64,000 bases of DNA, taken from the NCBI RefSeq assembly GCF_003932755.1, contig NZ_CP024202.1, positions 496,001 to 560,000 on the forward strand, written 5' to 3'. Numbering within the stretch: position 1 is the first letter of the stretch; each line of letters begins with the position of its first letter. The translations under genes and the position numbers were made by a program. Under the pieces are notes generated by a model. That model saw only the letters and a list, made by a program, of their open reading frames with translations. It was not told the DNA's origin and did not search any database. Positions 1 to 8,302 of this stretch are shown in pieces. The DNA comes from Methylomicrobium sp. wino1. GTDB taxonomy: Bacteria > Pseudomonadota > Gammaproteobacteria > Methylococcales > Methylomonadaceae.

Positions 1-335
1 ACTGAGCAAACTCGGCTGTTCCTGATGAAAAGCCTCCTGCACCGTCAGTTCGGTATTTTCCGGGCAGCGCCGCTCGCCGCTAATGCCCTGACACCATTGA
101 TCGGCCTGCTGATTCAGTTCTTCGAGTGTTTGAAAATGTCGCGCGGCAAAAAAGTTATCCCGGATATAACGAATCGCTCGCTCCACACGGCCTTTTTCAT
201 TGCCGCGCGCGACGGCGACCGGGCGTGGCTCAAAGCGATAATGCGCGGATAAGGCCAGCAACGTGGGATGAAAACGGATAGCGTCGCCTTGGCGTTCCAG
301 CACGGCCGACTTGAGATTGTCATAGTTATGTGGCG
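1..335 (-). pseudogene. istA: IS21-family transposase IstA, C-terminal fragment
   Basis: Read on the minus strand, this segment gives an IstA-like catalytic-core stretch: [11 protein letters not shown], then a region around [24 protein letters not shown] and further on [11 protein letters not shown]. The D of YDNLK corresponds to the second acidic residue of the DDE triad. The gene runs off the window edge at base 1, so its 3' end is not seen. Its 5' part lies at 3771-4154, on the far side of the recombinase-in-trio element, and about 60 codons that normally join the two parts are in neither flank (family knowledge). The gene is therefore interrupted and non-functional. Small uncertainty remains about the exact break near 325-345. 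Confidence 0.8.
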
Positions 336-464
336 TAAATCGTTATGTGCCCCTACACTGCCGAACCCTTGCCAGACGTGGTAAACCCAGTAAATTAGTT
401 AACATAATGCTTTGAAGAACGCACAAAATAAATCTCCACTGTCTTTAATTGAATGGAGGTTGTC

Positions 465-1727
465 ATGCTTGAGCGTTATTTCATCAAACCAGCAACGATT
501 GATCGGATCCGTGCCAATTGGCTGGGGCCGCATATCGAGCGCTATGTCGAATGGTTGAACTCCGAAGGCTATGCCGAACGCAATGTGTTTCGGCGTGTGC
601 CGATACTTTGCCAGTTCGGCGAATACGTCCAACATCAAGGTGTGACCGATCTTGCATCGGCCGCTTCCTATGTCGAGCCCTTTGCGGCTTATTGGTTAAA
701 ACGTCACGGTAAGAGCTGTCGCACAGATGCCGCAAGTCACAAGGTTATGGAGGAGGCACATAATCCGGTCAGGCAACTCTTGAAACTCGCCCTGGAAGGC
801 TGCGTGAAACCGGAACGTAAACCGGTATCCTTCCCTTTTCTATCGGAGGCTCCGGAATTCATCCAGTATCTGAAAGAAGAACGTGGTTTACAGCCGAGTT
901 CTGTGCTGCATTATCGTTATGACCTGCGTCGATTCGATGCCTACTTGACCCGTGTAGGCGCTCATCTCACCGAGGTTTCGCCAGCATTACTAGCGGCGTT
1001 TGTGGTCGATCAGGCTCCTAAGCTTTCCCGAGCAGGCCGTAGAAACCTGTGCGGAGTGGTGCGGGTGTTTTTGCGCTATTGTCACCGGGAGCGAATTCTC
1101 AGTGAGGATCTGAGTGCGGCCGTTGAGATGCCGCAGTCCTATCGCTTGGCAGATATACCACGCTCCATCACTTGGGAGCAAGTACGTAGTATGCTGCAAG
1201 TGGTTGATCGGCGCACTGTTCGTGGACGACGTGATTACGCCATTCTCCTGCTGCTGGTAACCTATGGCCTGCGCGCAGGCGAAATTGTTTCGTTGACACT
1301 GGATAGCATCAATTGGGAATCGGGAAGCATTCGTGTGGTCGGCAAAGGCAATAAAATTGCGTCCTTGCCTCTGCCGTCCGAAGTTGGCGAAGCAATTGTC
1401 CAATACCTTAAGAACGGTCGACCGGCAAGCCATGATCGAGCACTATTCTTGCGGGATCATGCTCCCATCCGTGGGCTTGGGGGAGAAGCGACCATAGGCA
1501 CGATTGTGAATACTGCACTCACACGAGCCAAAATTGCAACGCTTCACCGCGGTGCTCATCAGTTCCGTCATGCATTGGCTGTCAAGTTGTTACAACAAGG
1601 TGCAACCCTTAACGAAATCGGTAGCCTATTACGGCATCAGCACCCAAAAACAACCGGCATTTATGCGAAAGTTGATTTCACATCACTTCGTCCACTCAGT
1701 CTTCCTTGGCCGGGAGGTGCGGCATGA
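465..1727 (+). CDS. Tyrosine recombinase, first of RIT trio
   Basis: This is a site-specific recombinase of the phage-integrase family, about 420 residues. It has an N-terminal core-binding, SAM-like region (the stretch with EERGLQPSSVLHYRYDLRR) and a C-terminal catalytic domain. Visible catalytic motifs are the first Arg in YGLRAGEIV, the HxxR box in HQFRHAL, a late His in RHQHPKTT and the nucleophile Tyr in GIYAKV. The start at 465 is preferred over an in-frame ATG at 453 because GGAGG sits five bases upstream of it and the 453 codon lies inside that ribosome site. Its stop overlaps the next start. Role inferred: mobilisation of the RIT element together with the two following recombinases. 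Confidence 0.85.
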   Translation: MLERYFIKPATIDRIRANWLGPHIERYVEWLNSEGYAERNVFRRVPILCQFGEYVQHQGVTDLASAASYVEPFAAYWLKRHGKSCRTDAASHKVMEEAHNPVRQLLKLALEGCVKPERKPVSFPFLSEAPEFIQYLKEERGLQPSSVLHYRYDLRRFDAYLTRVGAHLTEVSPALLAAFVVDQAPKLSRAGRRNLCGVVRVFLRYCHRERILSEDLSAAVEMPQSYRLADIPRSITWEQVRSMLQVVDRRTVRGRRDYAILLLLVTYGLRAGEIVSLTLDSINWESGSIRVVGKGNKIASLPLPSEVGEAIVQYLKNGRPASHDRALFLRDHAPIRGLGGEATIGTIVNTALTRAKIATLHRGAHQFRHALAVKLLQQGATLNEIGSLLRHQHPKTTGIYAKVDFTSLRPLSLPWPGGAA

Positions 1728-2639
1728 GTACTCTGCGAACATTATTGCAGGAGTACCTGACCCTGCGACGTGCCTTGGGATACAAATTACGGAGTGACGG
1801 CGCCAGTCTGTCATCGTTTGTCTCCTTTATGGAACAACAGCAAGCCGACTTTATTACCATAAGCCAGGCGCTCGCTTGGGCAACCCAGCCAAAATCGGTG
1901 CAAAAAGGCCGATGGTCGGCCCGTTTGTGCTATGTTCGCGGTTTTGCAAGCTATTGTCGCGCGTTCGATCCCCGCACGGAAATTCCGCCCACAGGATTAT
2001 TACCCATCCAGTATCAACGGCCTACACCGTTCTTCTTCTCGGATGAGCATATTCATCAACTGTTGCAAGCTTCCTTACAAATTTGTCCAAGCCGCCCTTT
2101 TGTGGGTAAAACCTACTATTGCCTGTTTGGCCTGTTAAGCGTGTCCGGTCTGCGCATTAGCGAAGCTCTGGGACTTACCTTGGATAAGGTCGATCTGGAA
2201 GAGGGTATTTTGTCCATCGACTCGACCAAGTTTGGCAAATCTCGCCTAATCCCCCTGCATTCCAGCACGGTGGAAGTCTTGGCCGATTATCGTCTATGTC
2301 GAGAACAGTTTTTAGCCGGACAGCAAATTTCCTATTGGTTTGTCAATTGCAAAGGTAGACGCTTGGGTTATGATACTGTCAGTGATACATTTGATAGCTT
2401 GCTGGAAAAGATTAAATGGTGCGGTCTTCTTGGAAACCGTAAACCCCATCTGCATGACCTTCGTCACCGATTTGCAGTGGTATCACGCCAAAGAAAATAT
2501 AGAGCAAAAACTGCCTATTCTGTCGACTTACCTCGGTCACGTTGAAATCAGAGACACCTATTGGTACCTCTCGGCATTTCCGGAATTGATGGAGATAGCC
2601 GCCGCCCGATTAGATCAACGTTGGGAGCAGGCATCATGA
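1724..2639 (+). pseudogene. Tyrosine recombinase, second of RIT trio, frameshifted
   Basis: The gene starts at an ATG preceded by GGGAGG and overlaps the stop of the first recombinase. Reading runs through an integrase catalytic domain (SGLRISEALG, then HDLRHRF) and then leaves frame near 2475-2485, ending at 2545. The continuation lies in another frame: WYHAKENIEQK, TYLGHVEIRDTYWYL and so on to 2639, where it overlaps the third gene. The HxxR box and the nucleophile Tyr are therefore in different frames. A few codons expected between RHRF and the WYHAK segment are absent, so a short deletion is likelier than a one-base slip. The product should be inactive unless frameshifting rescues it. Confidence 0.8.
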
Positions 2640-3634
2640 CAACCAGCACCCATTTTCCGAGTTTGCTAACGCGCTTTTTTACCCAGCGGTTGACTCAACA
2701 GCAGCACGTAAGCCCCCATACGCTAAGTTCCTACCGTGACACTTTTCGGCTCTTGTTACAATTTTCTAAAACTCGACTTGGCAAAGAGCCCTCCAATTTA
2801 ACTTGGGAAGACATTGATGCGCCATTGATCTGCGATTTTCTAGACGATCTTCAGAAAAGCAGAGGTAGTTCAGCGCGCAGTCGCAATCTTCGGCTCACGG
2901 CCATCCGCTCTTTTTTTCGGTTTGCTGCGTTCGAGTTGCCCGCCCAGTCAGAACAGATCCAGCGCATCTTGGCCATTCCAAGCAAGTGCTTTACCCATCG
3001 GCAGATTAATTTTCTAAATCGAGCGGAAATCGATGCCTTACTGGCCGCTCCTGATAGCAGCACATGGTCTGGCTGTCGTGATCGCGCTTGGTTATTGCTG
3101 GCAACGCAAACCGGGTTGCGTTTGTTGGAATTGACAGGTTTGACTCGCCAAGATGTTCATCTGGATGCGGGTGCGTATGTTCATGTCATCGGCAAAGGCC
3201 GAAAAGAACGTTGTACGCCATTGACCAAGCAGACTACGGCGGTATTGCGAGCTTGGTTGACAAGGCTGCCTCCCGGCGATGGGCAGCTGGTGTTTCCTAA
3301 TCGGAACGGCAGTCGATTAAGCAATGATGGTGTCGAATACTTACTCAAAAAGCATGTGGAAACCGCCAGCAGCCTCTGTCCGTCACTCAAAAACAAGCAT
3401 ATATCGCCTCATGTGCTGAGGCATACGGCGGCCATGGAGCTTCTACAAGCGGGTGTCGACACCACAGTGATCGCGCTTTGGCTTGGTCATGAATCGGTTG
3501 AAACGACACAGGTTTATTTGGAAGCTGATTTAGCCATGAAGGAGAAAATACTTGCTAAGGTTGCGCCACATGAGGGAAGTGTCGACGTTTACCAGCCTGA
3601 TGATGCGTTGCTTGCCTTTCTCAAGTCGCTTTAA
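2636..3634 (+). CDS. Tyrosine recombinase, third of RIT trio
   Basis: This encodes an integrase of about 332 residues, starting at an ATG that overlaps the preceding stop as ATGA. The N-terminal core-binding domain spans roughly residues 5-90 (HVSPHTLSSYRDTFRLL). The C-terminal catalytic domain has TGLRLLELTGL with the first Arg, the HVLRHTAAMELL box, LGHESVETT and the nucleophile in QVYLEAD. It is intact and the closest of the three to XerC/XerD-like integrases. It would act with the other two genes on the element's ends. Nothing downstream within the element is coding; the terminal palindromic DNA follows directly. Confidence 0.85.
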   Translation: MTTSTHFPSLLTRFFTQRLTQQQHVSPHTLSSYRDTFRLLLQFSKTRLGKEPSNLTWEDIDAPLICDFLDDLQKSRGSSARSRNLRLTAIRSFFRFAAFELPAQSEQIQRILAIPSKCFTHRQINFLNRAEIDALLAAPDSSTWSGCRDRAWLLLATQTGLRLLELTGLTRQDVHLDAGAYVHVIGKGRKERCTPLTKQTTAVLRAWLTRLPPGDGQLVFPNRNGSRLSNDGVEYLLKKHVETASSLCPSLKNKHISPHVLRHTAAMELLQAGVDTTVIALWLGHESVETTQVYLEADLAMKEKILAKVAPHEGSVDVYQPDDALLAFLKSL

Positions 3635-3745
3635 AAAACGGATAATGCCGAGTATTTTGAGGCATGGAATGCGTCATAGCTTTCTATTCAAGGCCTGAGC
3701 GCAGTGGTGTTTTATTCCTCGGCATAGTCCGGAACTCCGCATAGT

Positions 3746-3775
3746 GGGGCTTATGCCGAGCTCGGCATAAGCCCC
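3746..3775. repeat. 30-bp perfect palindrome at the right RIT end
   Basis: The two 15-base arms are exact complements (arm GGGGCTTATGCCGAG) with no loop bases. The same core recurs in shorter form just inside: CGGCATAGTCC near 3720 and CCGCATAGTGG near 3738, plus inverted TGCCGAG near 3646. The palindrome coincides with the break in istA, so it probably belongs to the element terminus. It may be a recombinase binding or core site; that is inference. Confidence 0.7.
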
Positions 3776-4154
3776 AATCCACTTGGGCCTGTTCACCGGG
3801 TAAGGTTTTTAAGCGCAAATAGGCTTCCGGCTGTCGGCGCGGCCGCAGTTGACTGATGCGCTGGCGGAACTGGCTGGGGCCGCCGGGATAACCCCGTTGT
3901 TTCGCCATCTCATACAGCCTGGCGGCCGTCAGGGTCGGAAACTGCGCCAAGGTCTCCCGGATAAACGGCAAATACGGATCGATGATCGATGGCCGCGGCG
4001 AGCGTTCAACCTTCGGCAGGCCGGCTTGCGATAACACGCGGTCAACAACGGAATGATGGATGCCTAACTGGGTGGCAATCGTGCCGACTCGCCACTGCTC
4101 CACAAAATGATAACGCAGTATTTTCGCTTCAATGTCTTTATTTAGGGTCATCAT
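3771..4154 (-). pseudogene. istA: IS21-family transposase IstA, N-terminal part
   Basis: The N-terminal 128 residues of an IstA transposase are readable. They start MMTLNKDIEAK, have a helix-turn-helix region (WRVGTIATQLGIHHSVVDRV) and end at GEQAQVDWG, whose D is the first acidic residue of the DDE triad. Homology stops at that point and the frame continues into RIT terminal DNA. The start overlaps the stop of the upstream Zn-ribbon gene (ATGATG), suggesting translational coupling in the original insertion sequence. The C-terminal part is at 1-335. No istB is in the window; it would lie beyond the left edge. Confidence 0.8.
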
Positions 4155-4594
4155 CCCCCCTCGCCCGCGAAGCGGTTCCGCAATACTGGTAAAATCCGGC
4201 CGGCATGGACAAAATCCCGGCGTAACCAAGGCGCACACAGAACACCGCAATGGTGACAACGCAAATCACCGCCCATGAGTTCGATGGTTTCGGTTTTTTC
4301 GAGCCCGGTGCGCTTACGTTTCAGTACATCATGAGCGGTCACAGGTAAGGAACCCTGATGCGTTACTTTTTGTTTCTGTCGTTCCCGAAACCGTTGTTGA
4401 CGGCTGGCATTATGGAAGCGTCCTGAGCGGGTGCACTGATATTTTTTCCCGGCGCGCCTGCGGGAGTCTAAACGAGCGGACGCGGCGCATCCGTGGGTGC
4501 AATAACGCTGACCACGATCACAACTTGAGCAGATGATGACCTGGGTATGACAACGGTGACAATGATAAAGGCGGGCGGATCGGCACATCGACAA
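4151..4594 (-). CDS. Cys-rich zinc-ribbon accessory protein of the IS21 element
   Basis: This is a 147-residue basic protein. Its N-terminal part is Cys-rich (CHRCHTQVIICSSCDRGQRYC), followed by an Arg-rich segment (RRRAGKKYQ, RQQRFRERQK). A second CxxC pair (CHHCGVLC) lies near the C-terminus. The Cys pattern suggests two zinc-binding knuckles and the basic stretch suggests nucleic-acid contact. It lies directly upstream of istA on the same strand with overlapping stop and start, so it is probably a passenger or regulator carried by this group of IS21 elements. I recall similar small genes beside IS21-type transposases, but no biochemical function is known to me. Confidence 0.6.
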   Translation of the reverse strand: MSMCRSARLYHCHRCHTQVIICSSCDRGQRYCTHGCAASARLDSRRRAGKKYQCTRSGRFHNASRQQRFRERQKQKVTHQGSLPVTAHDVLKRKRTGLEKTETIELMGGDLRCHHCGVLCAPWLRRDFVHAGRILPVLRNRFAGEGG

Positions 4595-4886
4595 AAAGGC
4601 CGATGAGGGCTGGATTTATTCCCCAGATATGTCACACTGAGGATCGTGCTTCGGCACGGTTTTGGGGGTATGGCGTCAGCGTTGACCGTCAAATCTTGGT
4701 GGCGTCATACCTTCTCTCAACGACACCGCTCTTTATACCGCTGACCGTGATGCTTTGCTTGATTATTGATGAATTGCGTTCGGAAAAAACCTTCCATCAC
4801 GATTTTTTCAGCAGGCTATTTGAGGCTGGGGGATAACGTGGGGGGATTTTAATATTCGGCAAATAACTGCGGATTTGGGCTGGTTT
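4595..4886. other. Junction between IS21 element and ICE remnant
   Basis: No gene is convincing here. The outer end of the IS21 element should lie in this stretch, but its terminal repeat cannot be recognised without the other end, which is outside the window. A plus-strand open frame from 4603 to 4836 shows no family resemblance and is not called. Confidence 0.4.
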
Positions 4887-5390
4887 TTACACGGTGTTAT
4901 TGGCATCACTGGGGATTTGTGCGCCGTTGGATTGTAAAAACGTTTTAAGCCCTCCGACACCGACCAGGTGAGCGCCTGCCAATAAACCCGATTCGGTCAT
5001 GACGATACCGGCTATCGTTTGGCCTACAGAGTGATCCAATCCTAAATTGCTTATATATCCCCACTGTTTGATGTTGTAATCTTTGATCGCTTGGGTTTGC
5101 ACTGCCGCGTTCGCTAAAAAGTCGGCTTTGCTGTGAACCCCGTTTTTTCCGGTCCAGGTGCCTGTCCAGTCATTGGTATTCGGCGTGTGATCTTTTAGGT
5201 AATATCCGGCATCGATCAAGGCGCTCTCCCCCATCTGATAACTGCCTAAAAAGCCGTATTTATTGACGCTGCCGGGATTGTTGCTGGATTCTCTGGCACT
5301 GAGCGCCGCCAAGTAATCGCTGTATTCGGAAGCCGCCCACACCGCCCCTGACATGAACAAGCCCATAATCAGTTGTCTGGCTTTCTTCAT
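4887..5390 (-). CDS. Secreted lysozyme-like protein of an ICE remnant
   Basis: The protein has 167 residues, starting with a signal peptide (MKKARQLIMGLFMSGAVWA, probable cleavage after AWAA). The mature part opens with LAALSARESSNNPGSVNKYG followed by FLGSYQMGESALIDAGYY. This layout, Glu-Ser followed by a Gly-x-YQ-x-G motif, matches lysozyme/soluble transglycosylase folds; the Glu of ARESSN is the likely acid catalyst. It is the last gene in a minus-strand series (pilL, TIGR03759-like, SLT transglycosylase, hypothetical). In conjugative elements such enzymes locally open peptidoglycan for the transfer apparatus. The family is not one I can name, so the activity is inferred. Confidence 0.6.
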   Translation of the reverse strand: MKKARQLIMGLFMSGAVWAASEYSDYLAALSARESSNNPGSVNKYGFLGSYQMGESALIDAGYYLKDHTPNTNDWTGTWTGKNGVHSKADFLANAAVQTQAIKDYNIKQWGYISNLGLDHSVGQTIAGIVMTESGLLAGAHLVGVGGLKTFLQSNGAQIPSDANNTV

Positions 5391-5396
5391 AACGCT

Positions 5397-5849
5397 TTAC
5401 TCTGAGCCTGGGGATAATTCTTGTAACTGCCCTACTCGATAACGAAAGTAAAGCACTTGGCTCTGCGTTGGACAGCATAAAGGATCGCTCGGACCCTGAA
5501 CTTTCGTTTCGACCGGGAGAATTCCATTCGCTTGAGCGGGTCCAAATCCTTCCACCATGCCGGTAACCGGAATCGTCGCCAGAATCTGCCATTGGTTCTG
5601 TTGTTTTGACACTATACTTAACTGGTTCCGCCAATAGGTCGGCCCGATGATCGTCCACAAAACCGCCTGTTCTAAACCGGGTTTACTGGCGTCTAATTCG
5701 ACCGGCATGCTCTGTTGGATCTGCGCTTCTTCTCGGGTATCCAACTGTTGTTTGAACAGCAAGTTTAATGCTGAACCGATCGTTTCTGCCTGTCCGGTGT
5801 GCATACCCATGCCCAACATAACAATGACGGACAGTCTCTTTCTGATCAT
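5397..5849 (-). CDS. Hypothetical exported protein of an ICE remnant
   Basis: This 150-residue protein has an N-terminal signal peptide (RLSVIVMLGMGMHTGQA). The mature part contains the segment DPLCCPTQSQVLYFRYR, where the paired Cys and following beta-strand pattern resemble small periplasmic or LppP/LprE-like lipoprotein domains. No lipobox is seen. It lies six bases upstream of the lysozyme-like gene and ten bases downstream of the SLT transglycosylase, all on the minus strand, so co-transcription is likely. I do not recognise a named family; a role in the cell envelope during conjugation is only suggested by the context. Confidence 0.55.
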   Translation of the reverse strand: MIRKRLSVIVMLGMGMHTGQAETIGSALNLLFKQQLDTREEAQIQQSMPVELDASKPGLEQAVLWTIIGPTYWRNQLSIVSKQQNQWQILATIPVTGMVEGFGPAQANGILPVETKVQGPSDPLCCPTQSQVLYFRYRVGQLQELSPGSE

Positions 5850-5859
5850 TGAATCCTCC

Positions 5860-6402
5860 TCACGGGCTTAAATTATTTGAAATGCGCACGACTGAGCTTG
5901 CGTATTGCTTTGCTCTGCGTTTGTGCCGGACACTGGGACCTGGAGAGTGATAACGCCCGATCGCCTTGAACCAGTCTTGGGTTTCACGGTATTCCGTCGC
6001 CAGTATTTTCGCCCCGGTACGGACATTGTGGTATGGATCGAGTGCCTGCCACGGAGTGCCTAGCTTGTCTTGGTGATAGCGCCAATTGACCTGCATCAGT
6101 CCGACATCGATCGACCGGATACCGCGTTCTAAATAAAAGGTCAGTCCTTTATAGGCCGCGATGCGGGTTGGGTATCTTCTCGGGACACCGGCAACGTTCA
6201 GCGTCCACGGCCAGGGACGGGTCTGCCGGCTACGCAAGCGCATTCGGCTTTCTTGCAGCGCCACGCTGTATAGCACGCGAGGCGGTATGTCGTACTCGTG
6301 CGCAATCTGTCGGTAACTCGCCGGTATGGACTCCGCATGTAGCGGACTGCCAACCATCGACAGACCCATACCCAGAACGATTACCCATGATTTTGTAATC
6401 AT
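5860..6402 (-). CDS. SLT-domain lytic transglycosylase (ICE type, VirB1-like)
   Basis: This is a 180-residue exported protein with a signal peptide (VIVLGMGLSMVGSPLHAE). It has a transglycosylase SLT domain: the catalytic Glu in YSVALQESRM, the following GLMQVNWRYH motif and LDPYHNVRTGAKILATEYR. The order matches small lytic transglycosylases such as IagB and VirB1. In PFGI-1/SPI-7-type conjugative elements a gene of this kind follows the TIGR03759-family gene, as here. It would cleave peptidoglycan at the site of the conjugation machinery. The gene looks intact even though its upstream neighbour is broken. Confidence 0.8.
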   Translation of the reverse strand: MITKSWVIVLGMGLSMVGSPLHAESIPASYRQIAHEYDIPPRVLYSVALQESRMRLRSRQTRPWPWTLNVAGVPRRYPTRIAAYKGLTFYLERGIRSIDVGLMQVNWRYHQDKLGTPWQALDPYHNVRTGAKILATEYRETQDWFKAIGRYHSPGPSVRHKRRAKQYASSVVRISNNLSP

Positions 6403-6442
6403 CGTTTGTTACTTGTGATCCGACCTGTTCGCAGATGTGTGC

Positions 6443-7217
6443 TTAGAGGTTTATTGCGGTGAGTGAATCAGTATTCATTTTGAAAACTACAGGTATTGCT
6501 TGATCGATTTTATGAGTGATTTTTAACAGGTTGCCTTGATCATGATTCAAGGTGATATTGCCGCTTTTCAGCCGTGTTGGGTCAATAGCCAGATCGGTCA
6601 CCCATTTTCTGATCTTTTCATCATCCCGCCCCGGCTTTGTGTCGACGAAATACACATCGATCTGATTTTTGTTCAGCGAACGATTGTCCAGCACTCGCCG
6701 AACCAATTGTTTGCATTCATAACAGTTATCGACTTTGAGAAAAACCAACAGGCGGCTGTCCGCTGTGATCGATGATATTGTTTGGGCGCTATTGTGTGGA
6801 CGTATTTTATTGATGTCGATCAATTGAACATCGCCGTACAGTTTTCTGAATGCTTCGTTGTAAGCCGCTTGAAACGCTAAAATGCGTTCCGCATCTTCGA
6901 AGCGCATTTGCGCCCACAATTCAGCGTATTTTTTTCGCTCCTGATCGTTTCTAGCATGGGTTCCGAGGACTTAGATCGGCGAGATATTGGCCGGACTGAT
7001 GCTGCCGCGTATGCCTTTTCATCAGTGTTTGATAGCGGCTCCATTCCGCAGTGGATAACGACCACTGCTTGCGTTGCACGTCATCCGTTTCGACCGGTTT
7101 GATTTGGGTGTCTCGATACTCGGTAGTTTGCTCCGCGACGGATGGAATGATCGGCAACGTCATCAGCGCCACTATTGAAATCACAACACCCACAACCGAT
7201 TTGTTCGGCATAACCAT
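6443..7217 (-). pseudogene. TIGR03759-family ICE protein, broken
   Basis: Two frames together spell a protein of the TIGR03759 integrating-conjugative-element family: signal peptide, then STAEWSRYQTLMKG, IRGSISPANISP, VLGTHARNDQERKKYAELW, and a thioredoxin-like C-terminal part with LVFLKVDNCYECK. Two lesions are visible. One extra base in a run of four T (7016-7019) shifts the frame after LMK, and a stop (TAA on the minus strand, 6971-6973) follows in the restored frame. The likely start at 7217 has AAGGTG upstream. In the family the gene lies between pilL and the transglycosylase gene, exactly as found here. Confidence 0.75.
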
Positions 7218-7241
7218 ATAGACACCTTTATACACCTTGCG

Positions 7242-7859
7242 TTAGAACTGTATTGAGAGCACTTTGCGCTCTCCGGACTGGTTCTTGGCGGCAATATTTG
7301 TGCTGGCATTGCGATTGTCCGGTTCTGCGGTTTGCACGTAATTAATCCGTCTTCTGATGGGATCGATGACGGGGACAAGCTCCGGCGTGACCAAGACCGT
7401 CAGTGCATCCTGCAAGGTCATGGGTCCAAGACTCCGTTGCACGTCGGGCAACGGATTCAGGAACATTCGAACGGTATGCGGGTTCAGTATTGGCGGACTT
7501 TCCACGCTATACCCGCTTCGTCTCAGAAGATAATGGACGGCTTCCCCGACAGTTTTCAGGTCGTCCGGAATTGTGACGGTGATGATGACCTGCAAGGGTT
7601 CCCTTTGCGGGAGCGTTGGAATTGCCGGAACAAACGAGTATCGACCGGTCTGGACGACTGCGGCAGGTTTGAATTTTTCGCTGATTAATGAATAACGGGG
7701 TTCGTTGATTTCCGGTGCGTGTATTTCCGGAGTGGGTATTTCCGCCGGCGCGACCTTTTTAAGTTGGTTGTTCGGTGCTTTGCCGCTTTGCGTGGCACAG
7801 CCGGCGACCAGCGATAGTGCGAAGCACTGGAACAGGATTTTTATAGAAGTATTCATCAT
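7242..7859 (-). CDS. pilL: PilL-family lipoprotein of a PFGI-1-type ICE
   Basis: This 205-residue protein has a lipoprotein signal (LSLVAGCATQ, Cys at about residue 21). The body matches the N-terminal domain of PFGI-1-class PilL (TIGR03748): VQTGRYSFV, then VTIPDDLKTVGEAVHYLLRR, SGYSV and GPMTLQDALTVLVTPE. In these elements PilL starts the type IV pilus genes used in mating. The usual downstream pil genes are missing here, and the next gene is already the TIGR03759-type one, so this is part of a reduced or rearranged element. It reads intact and ends 24 bases before the next start. Confidence 0.8.
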   Translation of the reverse strand: MMNTSIKILFQCFALSLVAGCATQSGKAPNNQLKKVAPAEIPTPEIHAPEINEPRYSLISEKFKPAAVVQTGRYSFVPAIPTLPQREPLQVIITVTIPDDLKTVGEAVHYLLRRSGYSVESPPILNPHTVRMFLNPLPDVQRSLGPMTLQDALTVLVTPELVPVIDPIRRRINYVQTAEPDNRNASTNIAAKNQSGERKVLSIQF

Positions 7860-7959
7860 GTCGACTCTGTGCTAGATGGCTTTTGTTACACAGAAGTCTG
7901 CGGGTTTGCAGGGATTTCAACAATAAAAAACCCTTTTTACGATTTCATAGGGTTTTACC

Positions 7960-8095
7960 TTTTCCGGATAGGCCCCTTCCCTTTAGGGCTCCCTTCCCTT
8001 CTTCCCTTTGCCCTTTTTCCATTCCTTTTGAAACCATTTCCCGTACTTCTTCCTTTTCCGCCTTTTTGCCTTTTTGCCTTTTTGTCCGGCGTCAA
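7960..8095. repeat. Homopyrimidine-rich tract with short tandem repeats
   Basis: About 135 bases are dominated by C and T on the plus strand (A and G on the other), with blocks such as CCCTTCCCTTCTTCCC and three tandem GCCTTTTT units at 8060-8082. Just after it, GCGTCAATTATC and GACGTCAATTATC occur 24 bases apart. No convincing gene covers it. Mirror-like purine/pyrimidine tracts can form unusual DNA structure; that is a possibility, not a demonstration. Confidence 0.6.
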
Positions 8096-8302
8096 TTATC
8101 TTTGCCGGTTTGACGTCAATTATCATAGGCCGATCCTATTGAATGGATGTGTTTATGGATGGCCGTAAGGATTTGTACTTAAAATGAGCAATAGCGCCCA
8201 GGTGGTGTTGGGCTTTCCGGCGGGGACGGCCACGATGGCTTGGGTTTTGGGAGGTGGATGTTTTAAGACTCGGAGTAAAGTCGCTCGTCGACTAACAAGA
8301 AC

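Larger units (their letters stand above)
340..3775 (+). mobile_element. Recombinase-in-trio (RIT) element inserted in an IS21 element
   Basis: Three tyrosine recombinase genes lie head to tail, each start overlapping the previous stop as ATGA (1724-1727 and 2636-2639). That organisation defines RIT elements. The unit sits between the two halves of a broken istA gene. The ends carry related sequence in inverted orientation: GTTATGTGCCCC near 349 and, read inward from the right, GCATAAGCCCC near 3760, each followed by similar but imperfect sequence. The right end also holds a 30-bp perfect palindrome. Exact termini and a target duplication could not be fixed by eye. The middle gene is frameshifted, so this copy is probably inactive. 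Confidence 0.75.

Noticed and set aside
7869..8168. 99-codon Phe/Leu/Pro-rich frame
   Set aside because: The translation is simply that of the pyrimidine-rich tract (TTC, CTT, CCC codons); low complexity, not protein-like.
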